Assembly: GCA_021904315.1 (NCBI GenBank)
Contig: CM038921.1
Coordinates: forward strand, 9,206,146-9,270,145
DNA from: Sphagnum magellanicum
Taxonomy: Eukaryota > Streptophyta > Sphagnopsida > Sphagnales > Sphagnaceae
Length of the DNA: 64,000 nucleotides
Direction of reading: 5' to 3'
This document shows positions 36,309-48,495 of the stretch, piece after piece (the stretch's first letter is position 1; each line of letters begins with the position of its first letter). A program made the translations under genes and the position numbers. The notes below the pieces were generated by a model that saw only the letters and a list, made by a program, of their open reading frames with translations, did no database searches and was not told where the DNA came from.

Positions 36309-38896
36309 CACTAGTAGAAAATGACAATTTTGTAATTCATCTTTGTGACTAATTTTTAGTCACATGTGACATTTGTAATTAAAATTTTAATAGTTGCTTT
36401 AAACATTCGCATTGAAAATAGTTGTAGATGACAAAAAAATTTGGATGAAAAACAAATTCAACGAAATACACCTTCATGTTTTGACTTATCATAAATGTAT
36501 TGTCATTTGCAACTAGGATGCAAATTGTTTGTGAATAATGGAATAAGTTATGTCTTGCCATGCGTCACAATTTTTAATAATTTAAAACATTTTAATTATA
36601 ATTTTGAAATAATTTAAGACATTTAATTTTCATGTTTATATGTTTTTAGATTATGACATGTAGTGTAATATGAAGTTGCCATGTAACATATTAATTAAAT
36701 TTGTTCAAAATAATTTAAAATCAATATTTAGGTATGTAGGTTGAACTAAATACCTACCTACCTACCTACCTACCTACCTACCTACTTACCCATCTAGGTT
36801 AAACACTTGTTTGAATAACACCTACTTACTTACCTAGGCCAAATACTTATTTAAGTAGGTAGGTAAATTAACGAAGTAGGTAATTAAATATAAATATATG
36901 AATATTTATATTTTATTTTGTGTTAAACATATTTTAATGGCTAATGTCATATGCCCATTTTTTTACTATGAAAATGTAAGTCAAAACATTTTGTTCATAT
37001 ATTTTTCAAAATGAAAATGAAAACCAAAACAAATGGGATAAACTTTTTAGTTGCAAGTAATTTATCACTATACATTTTCAGTTGCAAACTATTTGTGTAA
37101 CTAAATTTTTTATCCCATATGTTTTGGCTTTTGTTCTCATTTAAAAAAAATACAATTAAGTAGGCAAATGATTAACTAACTAATTAACTAATAATTTAAT
37201 GAATTAACTAATAAGATTATTAATTAATGAATGGAAAAAGACTAATTTATTAATGAAAATTCTAATTTATCAAATAACAACCAAACTAAAAAATTACATA
37301 ATAGTATATTTAACAAATTAATTATATTATGAGTTAATTATTATAGATTATTAAATTTATTAGCTAAATAAATAGTAAAAATATTTAATTTGAATTATAT
37401 ATTAACTATAGTGATCGATCCCAATTTAATTAATTAGGAATTGGTTCATATTGAAATAATTAGCTAATTATTAATAACTAATTAACTATTAACATTAATG
37501 AAATTATTATTGCAACTAGTTGGTAGCCAAGGTTAAATATTTTATTTTTATTATTCATATTTTTAGTTCATTCATTATAACTATTTATGAACTATTACAA
37601 TAAATATTATTTATTTTTAATAAGTATATTTATTTTTCGAAAATAATTTTTGCATTTGTATAATAAGTTATTAGATTTCCTTACTAACAATTACAGTTAA
37701 TAATATAATAAAATTGATTATAATCAATGTCTAATTAATATTTCGTAAATATTAATTATAAATTCGAATCAATTTTTTTGAAAAAATATATTAATATGTT
37801 AATAATTATTATAATTTAATAATATTTCATAATTGATTACTTATAATAATAATAATAATAATAATGATGTAATTTGTAATTAGCCTAGGTTAGCTATGTA
37901 TTTTAGTCTTGTTAAATATATTATTATGTCACTTGTAGGGTTATTGTACGATTTATTATAAATAATTTTTTATTAAAAAAATCTTAATAAATGCATAGTC
38001 TTTATAGAATTTAATAATATAATAATAATTTATTAGATTTATTTAGTAATTATTTCAGTATTTAAAAATAAATAAAAATATTAAAATATTAAAATATAGT
38101 AAAATTATTATTGGAAATATTGACTAAGTTAAGTTAATTATTTTTTAATTTGAATAATAATTATTATGTCAGGTTTTATAGCTTTCTTGAATTATAAATA
38201 TTTAATAAAAATAATAGTCTTAGTAAACATAATGGTTTTAATTTCAAAAATTATATTATTATTTTTCCTATCATACTAATATCATCATCATCATCTTCAT
38301 TATGTAATAAAATAATATTACTTTGAAATTTCAATCAAAGATAATATTTATTATTATTATTATCTGTAATTAATAAACATTTATAATATAATATAATACA
38401 AATAATAAATGTCATTTGCAATAATTTAAAAAAGTATAATAATATAATTTTGATAAACTTGTAATATGGGCACAATATTTAATAAATATTTTAAATATAA
38501 TTTTAATATACTCAAAATATACACATAATGTAACCATAATATTGAGGTTATTTATGCTAATAATAATATTTAAATACATATGAATATGGGTGTTTACATA
38601 TATTCAAAGTAGACATTTGTAAATCTTAAAATAGGTAACTATATTCCTTAAAATATAAAATACACCATTATATACTCATAGGGTTGCAATTGAATTGGTC
38701 ACATTTGCAACTAAGTGAAACATAAGTTGTTTTCCCTGGATGAAAATCAAAATAGTCACAAACTAGTTGCAATGTAGTTATAAATATGACCAACACAAAA
38801 AATAGTTACAAAAATGTCCAAAGTCAATTACAAATGATTAATAGTCGTATGTAGTTGCAAATAAAATAATTACATTTTGGCCTATTTCTATTAATG
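36309..38896 (+). mobile_element. CACTA-like (En/Spm-type) non-autonomous element, copy B
   Basis: The left end is CACTAGTAGAAAATGAC; the right end read in reverse complement is CATTAATAGAAATAGGCC, matching the left end apart from C/T and G/A changes. Subterminal regions match copy A in order and direction, including AGTCACATGTGAC near 36357 and an (ACCT)n block at 36755-36785. The 3-bp flanks differ (TCA and GTA), so no target duplication is preserved, or the right end lies a few bases further (a TAGTG occurs at 38898-38902). The interior differs from copy A and is nearly pure A/T. No transposase coding found. Confidence 0.72.
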
Positions 38897-39220
38897 GTAG
38901 TGGATGACATATTACCTAGGGGATTAACGCCATTTACATTGAAGTTCTCAACATCCAAATAAATTGAAGGGTTGTAAGTATAATCAAACTAACCAATGTA
39001 GCATGAGAAGAATAAGAATGATCTACTTCAACTTGAAACTAAAAAAATTAGGAAAATCAGCAAATTGAGAAAAAATAACAGGTCCATTATGAGAGGGTGA
39101 CAAATCATTAACTCTATTATTATTAGCAAAACCTGCAGAAAGTGTACAAGGTGTAACTAAGGGAGTGGATGGAGATAAAAAAAACTAATGAAAAAACTTT
39201 CAAAAAAATCTACTAATTAA

Positions 39221-39514
39221 GAATGATGATTTTGGAGAAGTTTTCCATAATTAAACTTTCATCAAGCAAAGATCAAATACAAGATGTTTGATTAAGAATG
39301 ATGATTTTGGAGAAGTTTTCTATAATTGAACTTTCATCAAGCAAAGATCAAATACAAGATGTTTGATTAAGAATGATGATTTTGGAGAAGTTTTCTATAA
39401 TTGAACTTTCATCAAGCAAAGATCAAATACAAGATGTTTGATTAAGAATGATGATTTTGGAGAAGTTTTCTGTAATTGAACTTTCATCAAGCAAAGATCA
39501 AATACAAGATGTTT
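39221..39514 (+). repeat. 75-bp tandem repeat, about 3.9 nearly identical copies
   Basis: Units begin at 39221, 39296, 39371 and 39446 with GAATGATGATTTTGGAGAAG; the last is cut short. Only a handful of substitutions separate the copies, so the expansion is recent. Although 75 is a multiple of three, every plus frame has a stop in the unit, so it is not a coding repeat. Confidence 0.95.
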
Positions 39515-39519
39515 CATAA

Positions 39520-40340
39520 AAACAAGACATTTTGAATTGTGAAATGAAGCAAAGAGATATTAAAAAAAACGTATAGGAAAGAGTGCAATGAAAGAAAATA
39601 CTAATGAAATTGCAATGAAAGAGTGCAATGGCTGAAGCAAAGTGTAGATGAAGGAAAAGAACAAGTTAGAGAATGTTGTCAATGATGATAGAAAACTTGA
39701 ATTCTAGCCTGGTACACTTCTACTTGCGTAAAAACAAAGAAAGTGACATTGCAACCAAAGAAAGAAAGAAAGGGACAGGAAGTAAAGCTTCTGGCAAGCA
39801 GAAGAAACAGAGAAAGAAGGTGGAGATATTAAGGAAGCAGAAAATGAGACTTGGTTTAGGGTTAGGGCAAGAAGGCGAAAGGCGAAGAAACAAAAAAGCA
39901 AAAAGCCAGACATCTTCTAAGATTAGGGCAAGAAAGCGGAAAGAATTTGGAAAGAAGCCAGAAAGATAAAGATGAGGGTAAAAAATTTCAACCAATTCTT
40001 TACACCGGAGAAGGTTTCCGTAGGAGGACCTTTCCAAATTCTCAGCCTTGTCACCTTGGCCTATGGTAATATAGTAAACCCACCTTTGTAATTACGCCCT
40101 TGGTGTTACCACCCCCCGCTCCCCTCCGCCCTAAATTACCTCGAGTGAACTAGGGTTAAATGTGCAATAGGGTTTGGTTAGGGTTTTGGCGTTCATCCAC
40201 CACGCAGAAGAGTACAGACGAGGTTGTATCAGAATCCAAGTTTTGTTTCTAAATTTGGACTTTGAGTGAGCGTTTTGTCGAATGGCCAGCGCGTGAAACA
40301 GCCGCGTTGTCGCCCACGAAGTTAGCCTTACTGTCGTTCG
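39520..40340. other. Region upstream of the metacaspase gene
   Basis: A purine-rich tract (39660-39970) gives a Lys/Arg-rich open frame that is probably compositional. From about 40075 the DNA is GC-richer, with AGGGTT words at 40150-40185 (GTTAGGGTTTTGGCG), suitable for a promoter. No TATA box was clear. Confidence 0.4.
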
Positions 40341-40343
40341 GCC

Positions 40344-40751
40344 ATGAATTCAGGCGCATTGCAGCCTGTGGAGGAAAGTCCTGAGAACTATGGTGGTGGT
40401 TTGTTTTTCTTGGATACCACCCATTGTGTGGTGTGGAAAATTCACACACGCTGCGGAAAAATGTTCGGAGTTTCGTCCATGGTGTGTGTGTTTTCCCGGA
40501 AAACCTCCCGGACTAGAGTAGTAGTCGGGGAGTCGGAGAAAACCGACTCGGGGAGTCTTCTTCACGATGGTTGGCAGAAGCTTTGTCGTCTCAGTTCCTT
40601 TGTGTTGGAGAGGGAAACTGTACAAAAGAGTGAAGCGGAGCGAGCATCTTTGGTTGTGTTGTTGAAGCTTTGTTCTCCTTTTCCTCCTCTCTTGTTGGAA
40701 GATCACGAGAATTTGGGATTGTCAGCGGTGCCAAAAGAAAATTGGTGCTGA
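40344..40751 (+). other. Upstream open reading frame / 5' leader of the metacaspase gene
   Basis: A 135-codon frame starting MNSGALQPVEESPENYGG ends just before the GA tract and the metacaspase ATG. It has no family resemblance, and the antisense frame is open as well. It may simply be GC-rich leader or, if transcription starts upstream of 40344, a translated uORF that would reduce downstream initiation. Confidence 0.3.
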
Positions 40752-40756
40752 ATTTC

Positions 40757-40758
<2 letters not shown>

Positions 40759-40814
<56 letters not shown>
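40759..40814 (+). repeat. (GA)28 microsatellite abutting the metacaspase start codon
   Basis: Twenty-eight uninterrupted GA units whose final A is the A of the ATG at 40814. GA-rich leaders in plants are bound by BBR/BPC GAGA-binding factors; such a role here is inferred. Confidence 0.9.
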
Positions 40815-40816
<2 letters not shown>

Positions 40817-43800
40817 TGTGGATCTCGAACGGGAAGCATGTCCAGGGATATCAAGAAGAAGGCCCTTTTGGTAGGGTGCAACTATCCAGGCACTGGAAAA
40901 GGAGAGCTTACTGGGTGTTGGAACGATGTTCAATCTATGCGTGAAACCCTAATCAACCGTTTCGGTTTCAATCCGCAAGACATTTGGGTGCTCGTCGACG
41001 AGCCGCAGCAGTCCCTACAACCTACAGGGGGAGTCGTAAAGTGGTATTTGGAGGAACTAGTTCGCGATGTGCAGGCACGTGATGTTTTGGTCTTCCACTT
41101 CAGTGGCCATGGTGTTCAGGTGGGTGTGCAAAATGCAAACTGTAGACCGTAAACCCTATTTCTAGTTTTTCACAGGCTACACTAGACTGCACCCATTTAC
41201 TACCCATGTCGCTCGGATTCTTTGTGCGCAAAATGCAAACCCTAAACCCTAAGCTAGTAGAGCCTCAAAATTACACTACACTACACCCATGTACTACCTA
41301 TGTGTCTTGGATTCTTCCTTTTGTCAGCAAAAGGTCTCTAGGATCTTCAGATTCAAGGAACATCTCCACATTCCACTGCTGCACACTATCCAACACTCCT
41401 CCTCCCTTGCAAGCGCCTATATCTTTGAAGATGTTACTTCAGTCCCAGTTAGGTCGTAATAGATGATTTATCTCCAACTCACTTGTTTGTGTGTTGGGGT
41501 TGGAAAGTCTCGTATAGGACACTAAATTCTGTCACTATTTTTGTTGTCATGCTCAAGCCCATTTTGACATATCTGTAGGGCAATCTTAACATACAGGCCC
41601 CAGGTCATGCATTCCTCAATTATCAGTGTTGTGCACCACGAGCTTGCAGTTCAAAATGTCTGTTGAGTTGCAGAACTCTTCGACCTATTTGAACTGCACA
41701 CACACACACACTCCCTCTCATGCACATGAGCAATTCACCAGCCTTAACAATCAGCTCAAATCATGTAGGTTGCAGAGATAATGCATGGAGATGATTCTGG
41801 ATATATCATTTACTAATAAGATCTCTAATGTCCAGAGTTTGCTTATTTTGTGCCAGTTACCACCAGAGGGCGAACCTGATGAGACTGGTGCTCATGAGTG
41901 CATAATCTTGACTGACAAGAATGTTATCACAGGTTTGCTTATGCCTGCCAACATTATCAGTATTTTTGGTGTTTCTTACAGTTGTGCTAAGAAGTTTCAA
42001 ACACTAAGAGATTGTACCATTGGATCAGAGCTGCTGAGAAGGTTCCATGTTTTGAGTGCTAGCAGTCTTGGCCAGCTGAGTTCCATCCATTGGCAACTGG
42101 GATCCCTTAACCATCTTCCTGAGTTTTATTATGTTCTTGTAAGTCTGCTTTTGATAGATTTCAAGAGCATGTAAGAGATGCAAAAAGATTGTCTAACTGT
42201 GCTTGTTCGTCTTTTGATTTTAAGCTATTATATGCTGCCACAGCCAAAGAGGGTTTCCATTCCTTCAGAGTCTTTCCTATTGAAAAAGTAGACAGGAATT
42301 TCCTGGATTCTGTGGGTCATTTGATCTTAATTTGTTTAAGCTTGCAGCTTCTCAATTGGAAAGAAAATTGATGGGGATTTTACACACTTTATTTCCAAGA
42401 GGATATAACCTAGAAGGCAAGTCAAACAATAGAAGATCTCCTAGGGTACGTAAAGCCTCTGCAATGTTGTGGAGAAAGGGTTGTAAACCTTCCTTTGTTC
42501 GTTCTAATAAAAAAGTTTGGGTTCCTGTCAATGTTCATCCCTGTCTCTCTGTAAGTCTTCCTCTCCCTATTTCACCAATTCTTGAGGAGAATGGTTCATC
42601 TTCTAATGATGTACAACCAGATCCTAGTTGTAACCCACATCTTTCTTCTCACAGAGTTTGTAGCTACAGAGATTACAAAAGAAGACTGGTTTTTCTTTCT
42701 GCTCTTATGTCTTAAGGTAAGTTCTCTATTGCTTTTCTCTCTAAGAATAAAACCATTGGTTTATATGCTTCTGTTGTGGTCTGAGTTTTCTCCTTGTATT
42801 CTTCGTATCGACATTAGCCATCCTTTGCGACTCTCTAGAATTTTGAGCCATTTTATTGAAAGAAAAGTTCCTGTCAAGTGCCTGCTTCCTGGCTAAAGAT
42901 CACATTATCTCAATCTTTGTTTCTTCTCATTTGAATAGTTTACATCTATCTTCCATTCTAAACCTTCCTTCTGTTTTAGATTGTCTTCCTTCCATTGTTG
43001 GAAAGTTTTGTTCCCCTCCCTTGGTTGCTTGGAAATATGTTAAGACTTTTGGCAAGAGTTTTTCAGCTATAGGGAGTTGGGAAGGTCTGTTCATGCTACT
43101 GAAGTTCATAAAAAATCATGCTCTCTGGTTGTGATTGTAACTGGACCCTATGTTGATTCCCACCATGGTCATTCCTGCAAATCTTGACATCCTCTCAAGG
43201 CCTAGTTGGATTGAACTCTTTTCTAGAGGCACAAAGTTCAAAAGAGCTTTATTGTCTCACTTGTCTATTGAAGAAGCTATTGAGAAAGGTCTCAAGAAGT
43301 TTGTCAATAAACAGGAAGAACTTCTAGGAGTTCAAGGGATCTTGAGTGAATGGAAAGCCAAAGTTCTTTTGATTGTGCATAAGAGGACCTGTTCTTTCTC
43401 TGTGGTTCAATCCTCTTCTAATTTGTTTTTGTCAGTTCCTTTAGGGGATTTGGATTGCCTACAGAGTCTCCAGTGTTCCTCAGTTATTACTTACATGGAT
43501 AAATGTAGTAATAATTTTGTGTTTGTTTGTTAGAGGTTCTATGTTTTTTCAGTTTTCTTTGAGCTTAATTCCCCAATTGGTACTTATGTGGTCTCTAATC
43601 TTGCCCAGTCTGACACCCTGAAATCTCATCTTTCTTTTAATAAGGCTGATAATTTTAGAGGTGGAAAGTGTGGCCTCATCTTCTGTTTCTTTGTGCTGTT
43701 TGGAAGTTTCATAAAAATCTGATTAAACCTAGATTTATTTGTGCAGCCAGCTCTACTTCTCTTACTGAAGTTTCTAAGTGGTTTTCTTTCTACAAAGCTA

Positions 43801-46347
43801 TTTTTCCTATGGGCAATGACCTTAGGGTGTTGAAACTTAGGAAAGCAGATGTTCCTTGTGTTAGTAATTGGATTCTAAATGATTCTACAGGAGTAGTGGA
43901 TTTAATAAAACAACTTAATCTTTCAAGATCGGAAAAAAATTCTCCACTCCTGTTGTAGTCTTTTGATTTCTCAACTCTATACACTAAATTGACCTAATGG
44001 ATCTAAAAGTTTGTATGAAAGTGCTGATCAATAAAGTGTTTCATTGCATGTTGAAACTTCATCGTTTTAAGACTTTGCTGGTTCAAAGATCTGCTTTGAA
44101 CTTCAGGTTTTTGTGGTTTGCTTGAAAATCTTCATAGCTTTAAAGTTATGGAGGCTCCAGATTTGATCTCTTGGTTGAATTTCTTGCTAGATAATTTCCT
44201 TCTTTCTTTTGGTCATTGTGCTTATAGACAATGTATTGCTATCCCTGATGCCCTCTAGTCAGAAGGATGGGTGCTTTGGTTGTCATTAAGTATTGTTTTT
44301 TGTCTTCGAACAGATATTGACTTCCGTGTCCTTGTGGAGAATCTACCTTATGGGGTCGAGTTCACTCTCATAGCCGACAGCTGCCATAGTGGAGGCCTTA
44401 TTCAACATCTAGAGGAGCAGATTGGTAGTGGCCCTCAATTTCAGCGACCTCCAGATCAGAGCAACTTGGAAACCTCTACTGGGAGTGGCTCATGGTTCCA
44501 TACTTGGCTTAACAAGGAGCACCAGCAGGTTGGACCTGGGCCATGTGGATATTCAGGAGTACATTGCCAAGGTTACAGTGGATCACATTTTGCTTATGCT
44601 GAAGGCAGTAGTGGAAATGATCATGTGGGCACTTATTCTCAACCTCAACTAAGTGTTCTTGAAAAGTAAGAAATCTAACACCCCTCACCTTTCTCCCTTC
44701 CCTTTTCCCTGAATAAATCCAATGCACAGCCTTAATAACTTGCAACTTCTTAATCTAACATGGGGTTCATTTTGGTCTTGTATCCTGCAAATTGCTCAAG
44801 ATTGTCTTCAGACAAAGCAGTCTATAAGGTCTACATGTCTCTCTTCACATTCCCCGCTCTGTTGTTTTTTCAGGTGATCCTGAGGGCCCTTTGGCTTCTA
44901 ACATACATTTCTCTTAATTTCCGGTTTCCCCCCAATGTTCTGCCATAAACAGTAGAATTGGGCTAAGTTATTGCTCATATGGCATTTTTGAGGCTTGAGG
45001 GTTAGGAGTTCTTCTCACTCATCCAGATGAAACAGGAGTCATTCAATAAAATCAACTGAACTTGTCTACTTTGTCTGTGTTTTAATTCACCAACAGGCAC
45101 AGAATGTACTGTCGTACATCCCGACAAGCTAGTTCTCGCTTGGTAAAGAAGTGTCTGACAGTGGACATGTTCATTGGAATGCTGAGCCAGCGTACACACC
45201 GTCAAGTGGAAGTTGGCAACATCCGGGCAAATCTCTATGACCTGTTTAAAGATGATGCTAGCATCATGGTCAAGAGTTTTGCAAGAAATATAATCTTGAA
45301 ATATAACCTCCAGGTTTTCGTGCATCCCTTTTTACCTGTGTTTCTGATGTGGCTGTCCAAGGTGAGTTTGAAGTTTCCACTCTTGAGTTGGTGGAGAATG
45401 TGTTTGTAAGGCTGTAGAATGACTGTAATGTTGTGACAGCTTGGATAGAGCAAGAGGGATCCTGCCACCTTAGCTTGAAGCCATGCTGTCTTGAGCTTTT
45501 GAAGAGGCATACCAAACTCAGGATGAACAGCTGCATTCACAGTTCTAGAACATGTCAACAGTCTTCATCTAACACCAAATGTTCAAAGGAACTGTTTGGA
45601 ATTGCTTTTTTTTGTGCATGCTACACATGCTAGTGATGTGTCTGATGATGCTACACTTAGTAGTCCTTTCTAGTCATTTGGTCTTTTTTCTGGAGTGACC
45701 CAAGAGCTTAGTCAACACCCAAGGCCTTGCATCTGTAGTTGGATTACATCTAGTACATGTCCCAATTACAAGTTGAGGAGAACTTGACCCAAATGTACCA
45801 TCCTACTGCCTTTTCTCTAGTCCCCTTCTCTTGACTTGGGTTCACTGAGCACAAGGTGACAGTTGCTGCCAAGTCTTAAATGAGACATATTGTCTTCCAA
45901 TTGGAGTTACTCTTTTTTTGTTGGTTCATCTATTGCTTCAAGAAGTTTGACCTCAGCATTTGGTTATGTGGGCAGGAAGACAACATGTTGAACACAACTG
46001 GCAACTTGGCTGCTCAGTTCCTCAAACAGAGACTGAAGGATGAAGGTAGGACTTACGCGAGGCCAGCATTTGCAGCAGTGCCGCAGTCTCTTGATACTGC
46101 AGCTTTTGATAATAAGTGTGTTCTGATCAGTGCTTGCCAGTCATATGAGGATGCTTTTGACTTCGGACAAGGCTATGGAATCCTCAGCAATGCAATTCAG
46201 ACCATATTGAGGCAACACAGAGACCCGATTGACAATTTCCGCTTGGTTCTGGCTGTAAAGACTCTGCTTAAGAATCAGGGGTTCCCTCAGCATCCCGGCC
46301 TGTATTGTGGTGCCAAGAAGGCCGATTCTGTATTCATTTGCTATTAG
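40814..46347 (+). CDS. Type II metacaspase (Arg/Lys-specific, Ca2+-dependent cysteine protease)
   Basis: Five exons give 440 codons: 40814-41119, 41857-41932, 44314-44665, 45097-45313 and 45976-46347. GT/AG borders and phases agree (0, 1, 2, 0). The p20 domain starts at KKALLVGCNYPGTGKGELTG and holds the catalytic His99 in FHFSGHG and Cys151 in ADSCHSGGLI. A long Gly/Ser/His-rich linker follows (about residues 165-245). Exon 4 carries the RLVKKCLTVDMFIGMLSQRT and VEVGNIRANLYDLFKDDAS segment typical of type II linkers. The p10 domain has KCVLISACQSYEDAF and GYGILSNAIQTIL and ends GLYCGAKKADSVFICY. Lack of an N-terminal LSD1-type zinc-finger prodomain and presence of the long linker place it in type II (MC4-MC9 group). 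Family members self-cleave on Ca2+ rise and act in wound and cell-death responses. The start could instead be Met9 (40838). Intron 2 (2.4 kb) contains retroelement debris. Confidence 0.95.
42780..44260 (+). pseudogene. Reverse transcriptase remnant (Penelope-like or related) inside metacaspase intron 2
   Basis: Broken frames on the plus strand read as one retroelement ORF. In order they give GPYVDSHHGHSC; NLDILSRPSWIELFSRGTKF; VITYMDKCSNNFVFVC, which resembles the VITxADK motif; WKFHKNLIKPRFICAASSTS, the 'K.HK.P.KPRFI' RT motif; NWILNDSTGVVDLIKQLN; SFDFSTLYTKLT, RT motif A; and LDNFLLSFGHCAYRQCIAIP, the region before motif B. The sequence ends there, before the YxDD box. Stops and frameshifts are frequent. 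The lineage is uncertain: the motifs resemble Penelope-like elements more than LTR or LINE RTs. No GIY-YIG endonuclease was seen. Confidence 0.7.
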
Positions 46348-48490
46348 AGATCTCTCTAAATTAGCACATACCCAGATTCTAATTGTGAAGGATTTCCCAT
46401 GTGGCAGTGTCCTACTGTCACAACAGTGGATGACTTACATTTGTTGATTAGCACATTTATAGGGGAGAAAAAAAATTAGTTATCAAGAAGCATTGTTGCA
46501 AGTTGTGGATCCCAACATAAGAGCTAAGCATGAAAAAAATCCATACAAGCTGTGCTCAGTCTGCATACTATGGATTCATCACAAGGAACTGATTCAGGAG
46601 ATGTGGGTAGATGGGTCAGAAGTCAGAACTGTGCACTTGATGCCATCTGCTGGTGACTATAAGTCTATTAGAGAGATTCCCCCTGGAGATGTCCCTTGAA
46701 GGGTTCCTTGTGGCACATTTGTACTGTAAATGAAAGGACATGAAAGTTGATTGGCAGTCCATGTTTCTCTAACTCAAATCAATGCTGAACATTTTGATAT
46801 CATGAGACAAGTCACTGCTCAAAGGTTGTTTCCAGTTGTTGCAGCAACCAGGGGTTTCAGGTTTCAGCTGCTTCATAAATGGAGAATCCAGTTGGAATTC
46901 ATGATATGGGCAACCATAGTACCTGCATCGAAGCCTCTCCAACAGGTAGGTATTTCCCTTCTGTATATGATGATGCCTTCTGAAAATGAGCATGCATGGC
47001 ACAGAATGTTTGAAAGGTTTCAGGAAAGGGTTTCTGATGGTTTGGTAGAAGCTTCTTGTTCTCAAAAGCAGAAGGATCAATTCCCTTGCTTGTGGATCCC
47101 TAAAACCTAATTAGGAAAAATATTGTCATGGAGATCTAACAGTTACCTACTGGCAAACGGGTAGGGCATGGCAGATTTTGCCAGGTAATCACTCAGTGTG
47201 TGAGGCCGGTAAAGGTGTTCCCTTGTTGAAAGATCTGTAGTATCTCATGAAATTGTTAGGTAGGTTGTAAGTTGGGATAAGTAGGTAGGGAATGACAAAA
47301 TTGGCCATCATGACCAATTCTGCTATTTGAGAAGGCCTGGAAACTTGCTGAATCAGGGGAGACCTTTCAGTATATCTTAGAATACTGTTCCCTTGCTTGT
47401 GGATTTCTAAATCCTCATTAGAAAAATAAAAATAAAAATTGCCTCTTGCCATGAAATTTGGGCAAGCTGGGCAAAGGGCATTGGTTTTGTTTTCTCAACT
47501 ACAATTGGAAGGGGTGGAGATGCACTAGTGTGTCTGTGCTTGAAATGGTTGGGTGGTGTATTGAAGAGCAAATTGTTCCAAAGTTACTGCAATTGAGGGT
47601 GCATGGGGAGTGGATGGAGAGTGTTGGACAGGATGGTTCAATGTCATGGGTTCTCTTGGACTGCCATGCTTGGAGATGATGCAAGTGCATGGCCTCACAA
47701 AAGAATGTCTTGGTCATTTTGACCAGATCTGTTTAGATTCCATTTTGGTTTATTTTGACCTTGTAGTCATGCTGGCCTGCATTCCTTCGAATCCATGAGA
47801 GTGGTTTACATGATTTTCTGCAAGCAGTTGAGCATGATACCTGCATGGGGTGATCATCTTGTCATGCTGGCTGCCTGCACAGAGGAAGGATTTGATTAGT
47901 ACTATCTCCTAAACTAAATGCTTTGTTTGGGGGGCGGAGGGGGTATTCCTTGGTTGGTATTATCAGAGTTCATTTTAATGTGGAGATGGAAGAAAAAAAA
48001 CCATTATGAAACAATAAGATCTTGAATGGGGTCCTTGATATAACACAAGCTTTACATGTTTTCTTAAATCCTTGCTCCTACAGGCAGGTTGGATTTCATT
48101 GCAGATGCTAAAGTACAGAGGCCAGAAAGGGGTATGAGGAGACATCTGGGGTGAACCTGGCTCAATTTCAGGATGATGCTCAAATGGATCATCCAGAAGT
48201 ATATTAAGCCAAATTTGACAATATTCAAAGTATGAAAGTAGAAAATCTTAAGCACCGTCTCATATTGTAAGCAATTGTGACCCAAAAAATAAAATAAAAT
48301 GTATTTTTGGAGGTTTTCCATTTTTAAAAAAACAGAGAATTTATGATGGAATAATCTTTTTGTAAAAAATATTTTTTCTGCAAGATGGCAAAAATTTGCC
48401 ACCCAAAAAATCACTGCCTCTGAGGCAGAAATTTTAATTGAGGGAAAGGCACCCTACATACACACTAGAGAAATTCTACTGGTTCTGTAT
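46348..48490. other. Region downstream of the metacaspase gene, no assignable gene
   Basis: Its left part probably contains the 3' UTR. Two similar pieces, TTCCCTTGCTTGTGGAT near 47081 and 47390, show a local duplication. ORFs of 60-119 codons lack recognisable motifs. Confidence 0.4.
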
Positions 48491-48495
48491 GTACT

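Noticed and set aside
39673-39969. 98-codon Lys/Arg-rich open frame
   Set aside because: It is produced by a purine-rich tract, the antisense is also open, and no conserved motif is seen.
40670-41152. 160-codon frame with a long Arg-Glu repeat as the metacaspase N-terminus
   Set aside because: The Arg-Glu stretch is a translated (GA)28 microsatellite; the family starts near the ATG at 40814 or 40838.
41140-41250. AAACCCTAA words in metacaspase intron 1 as telomere insertion
   Set aside because: Only one or two units each; too short to distinguish from chance or telo-box-like words.
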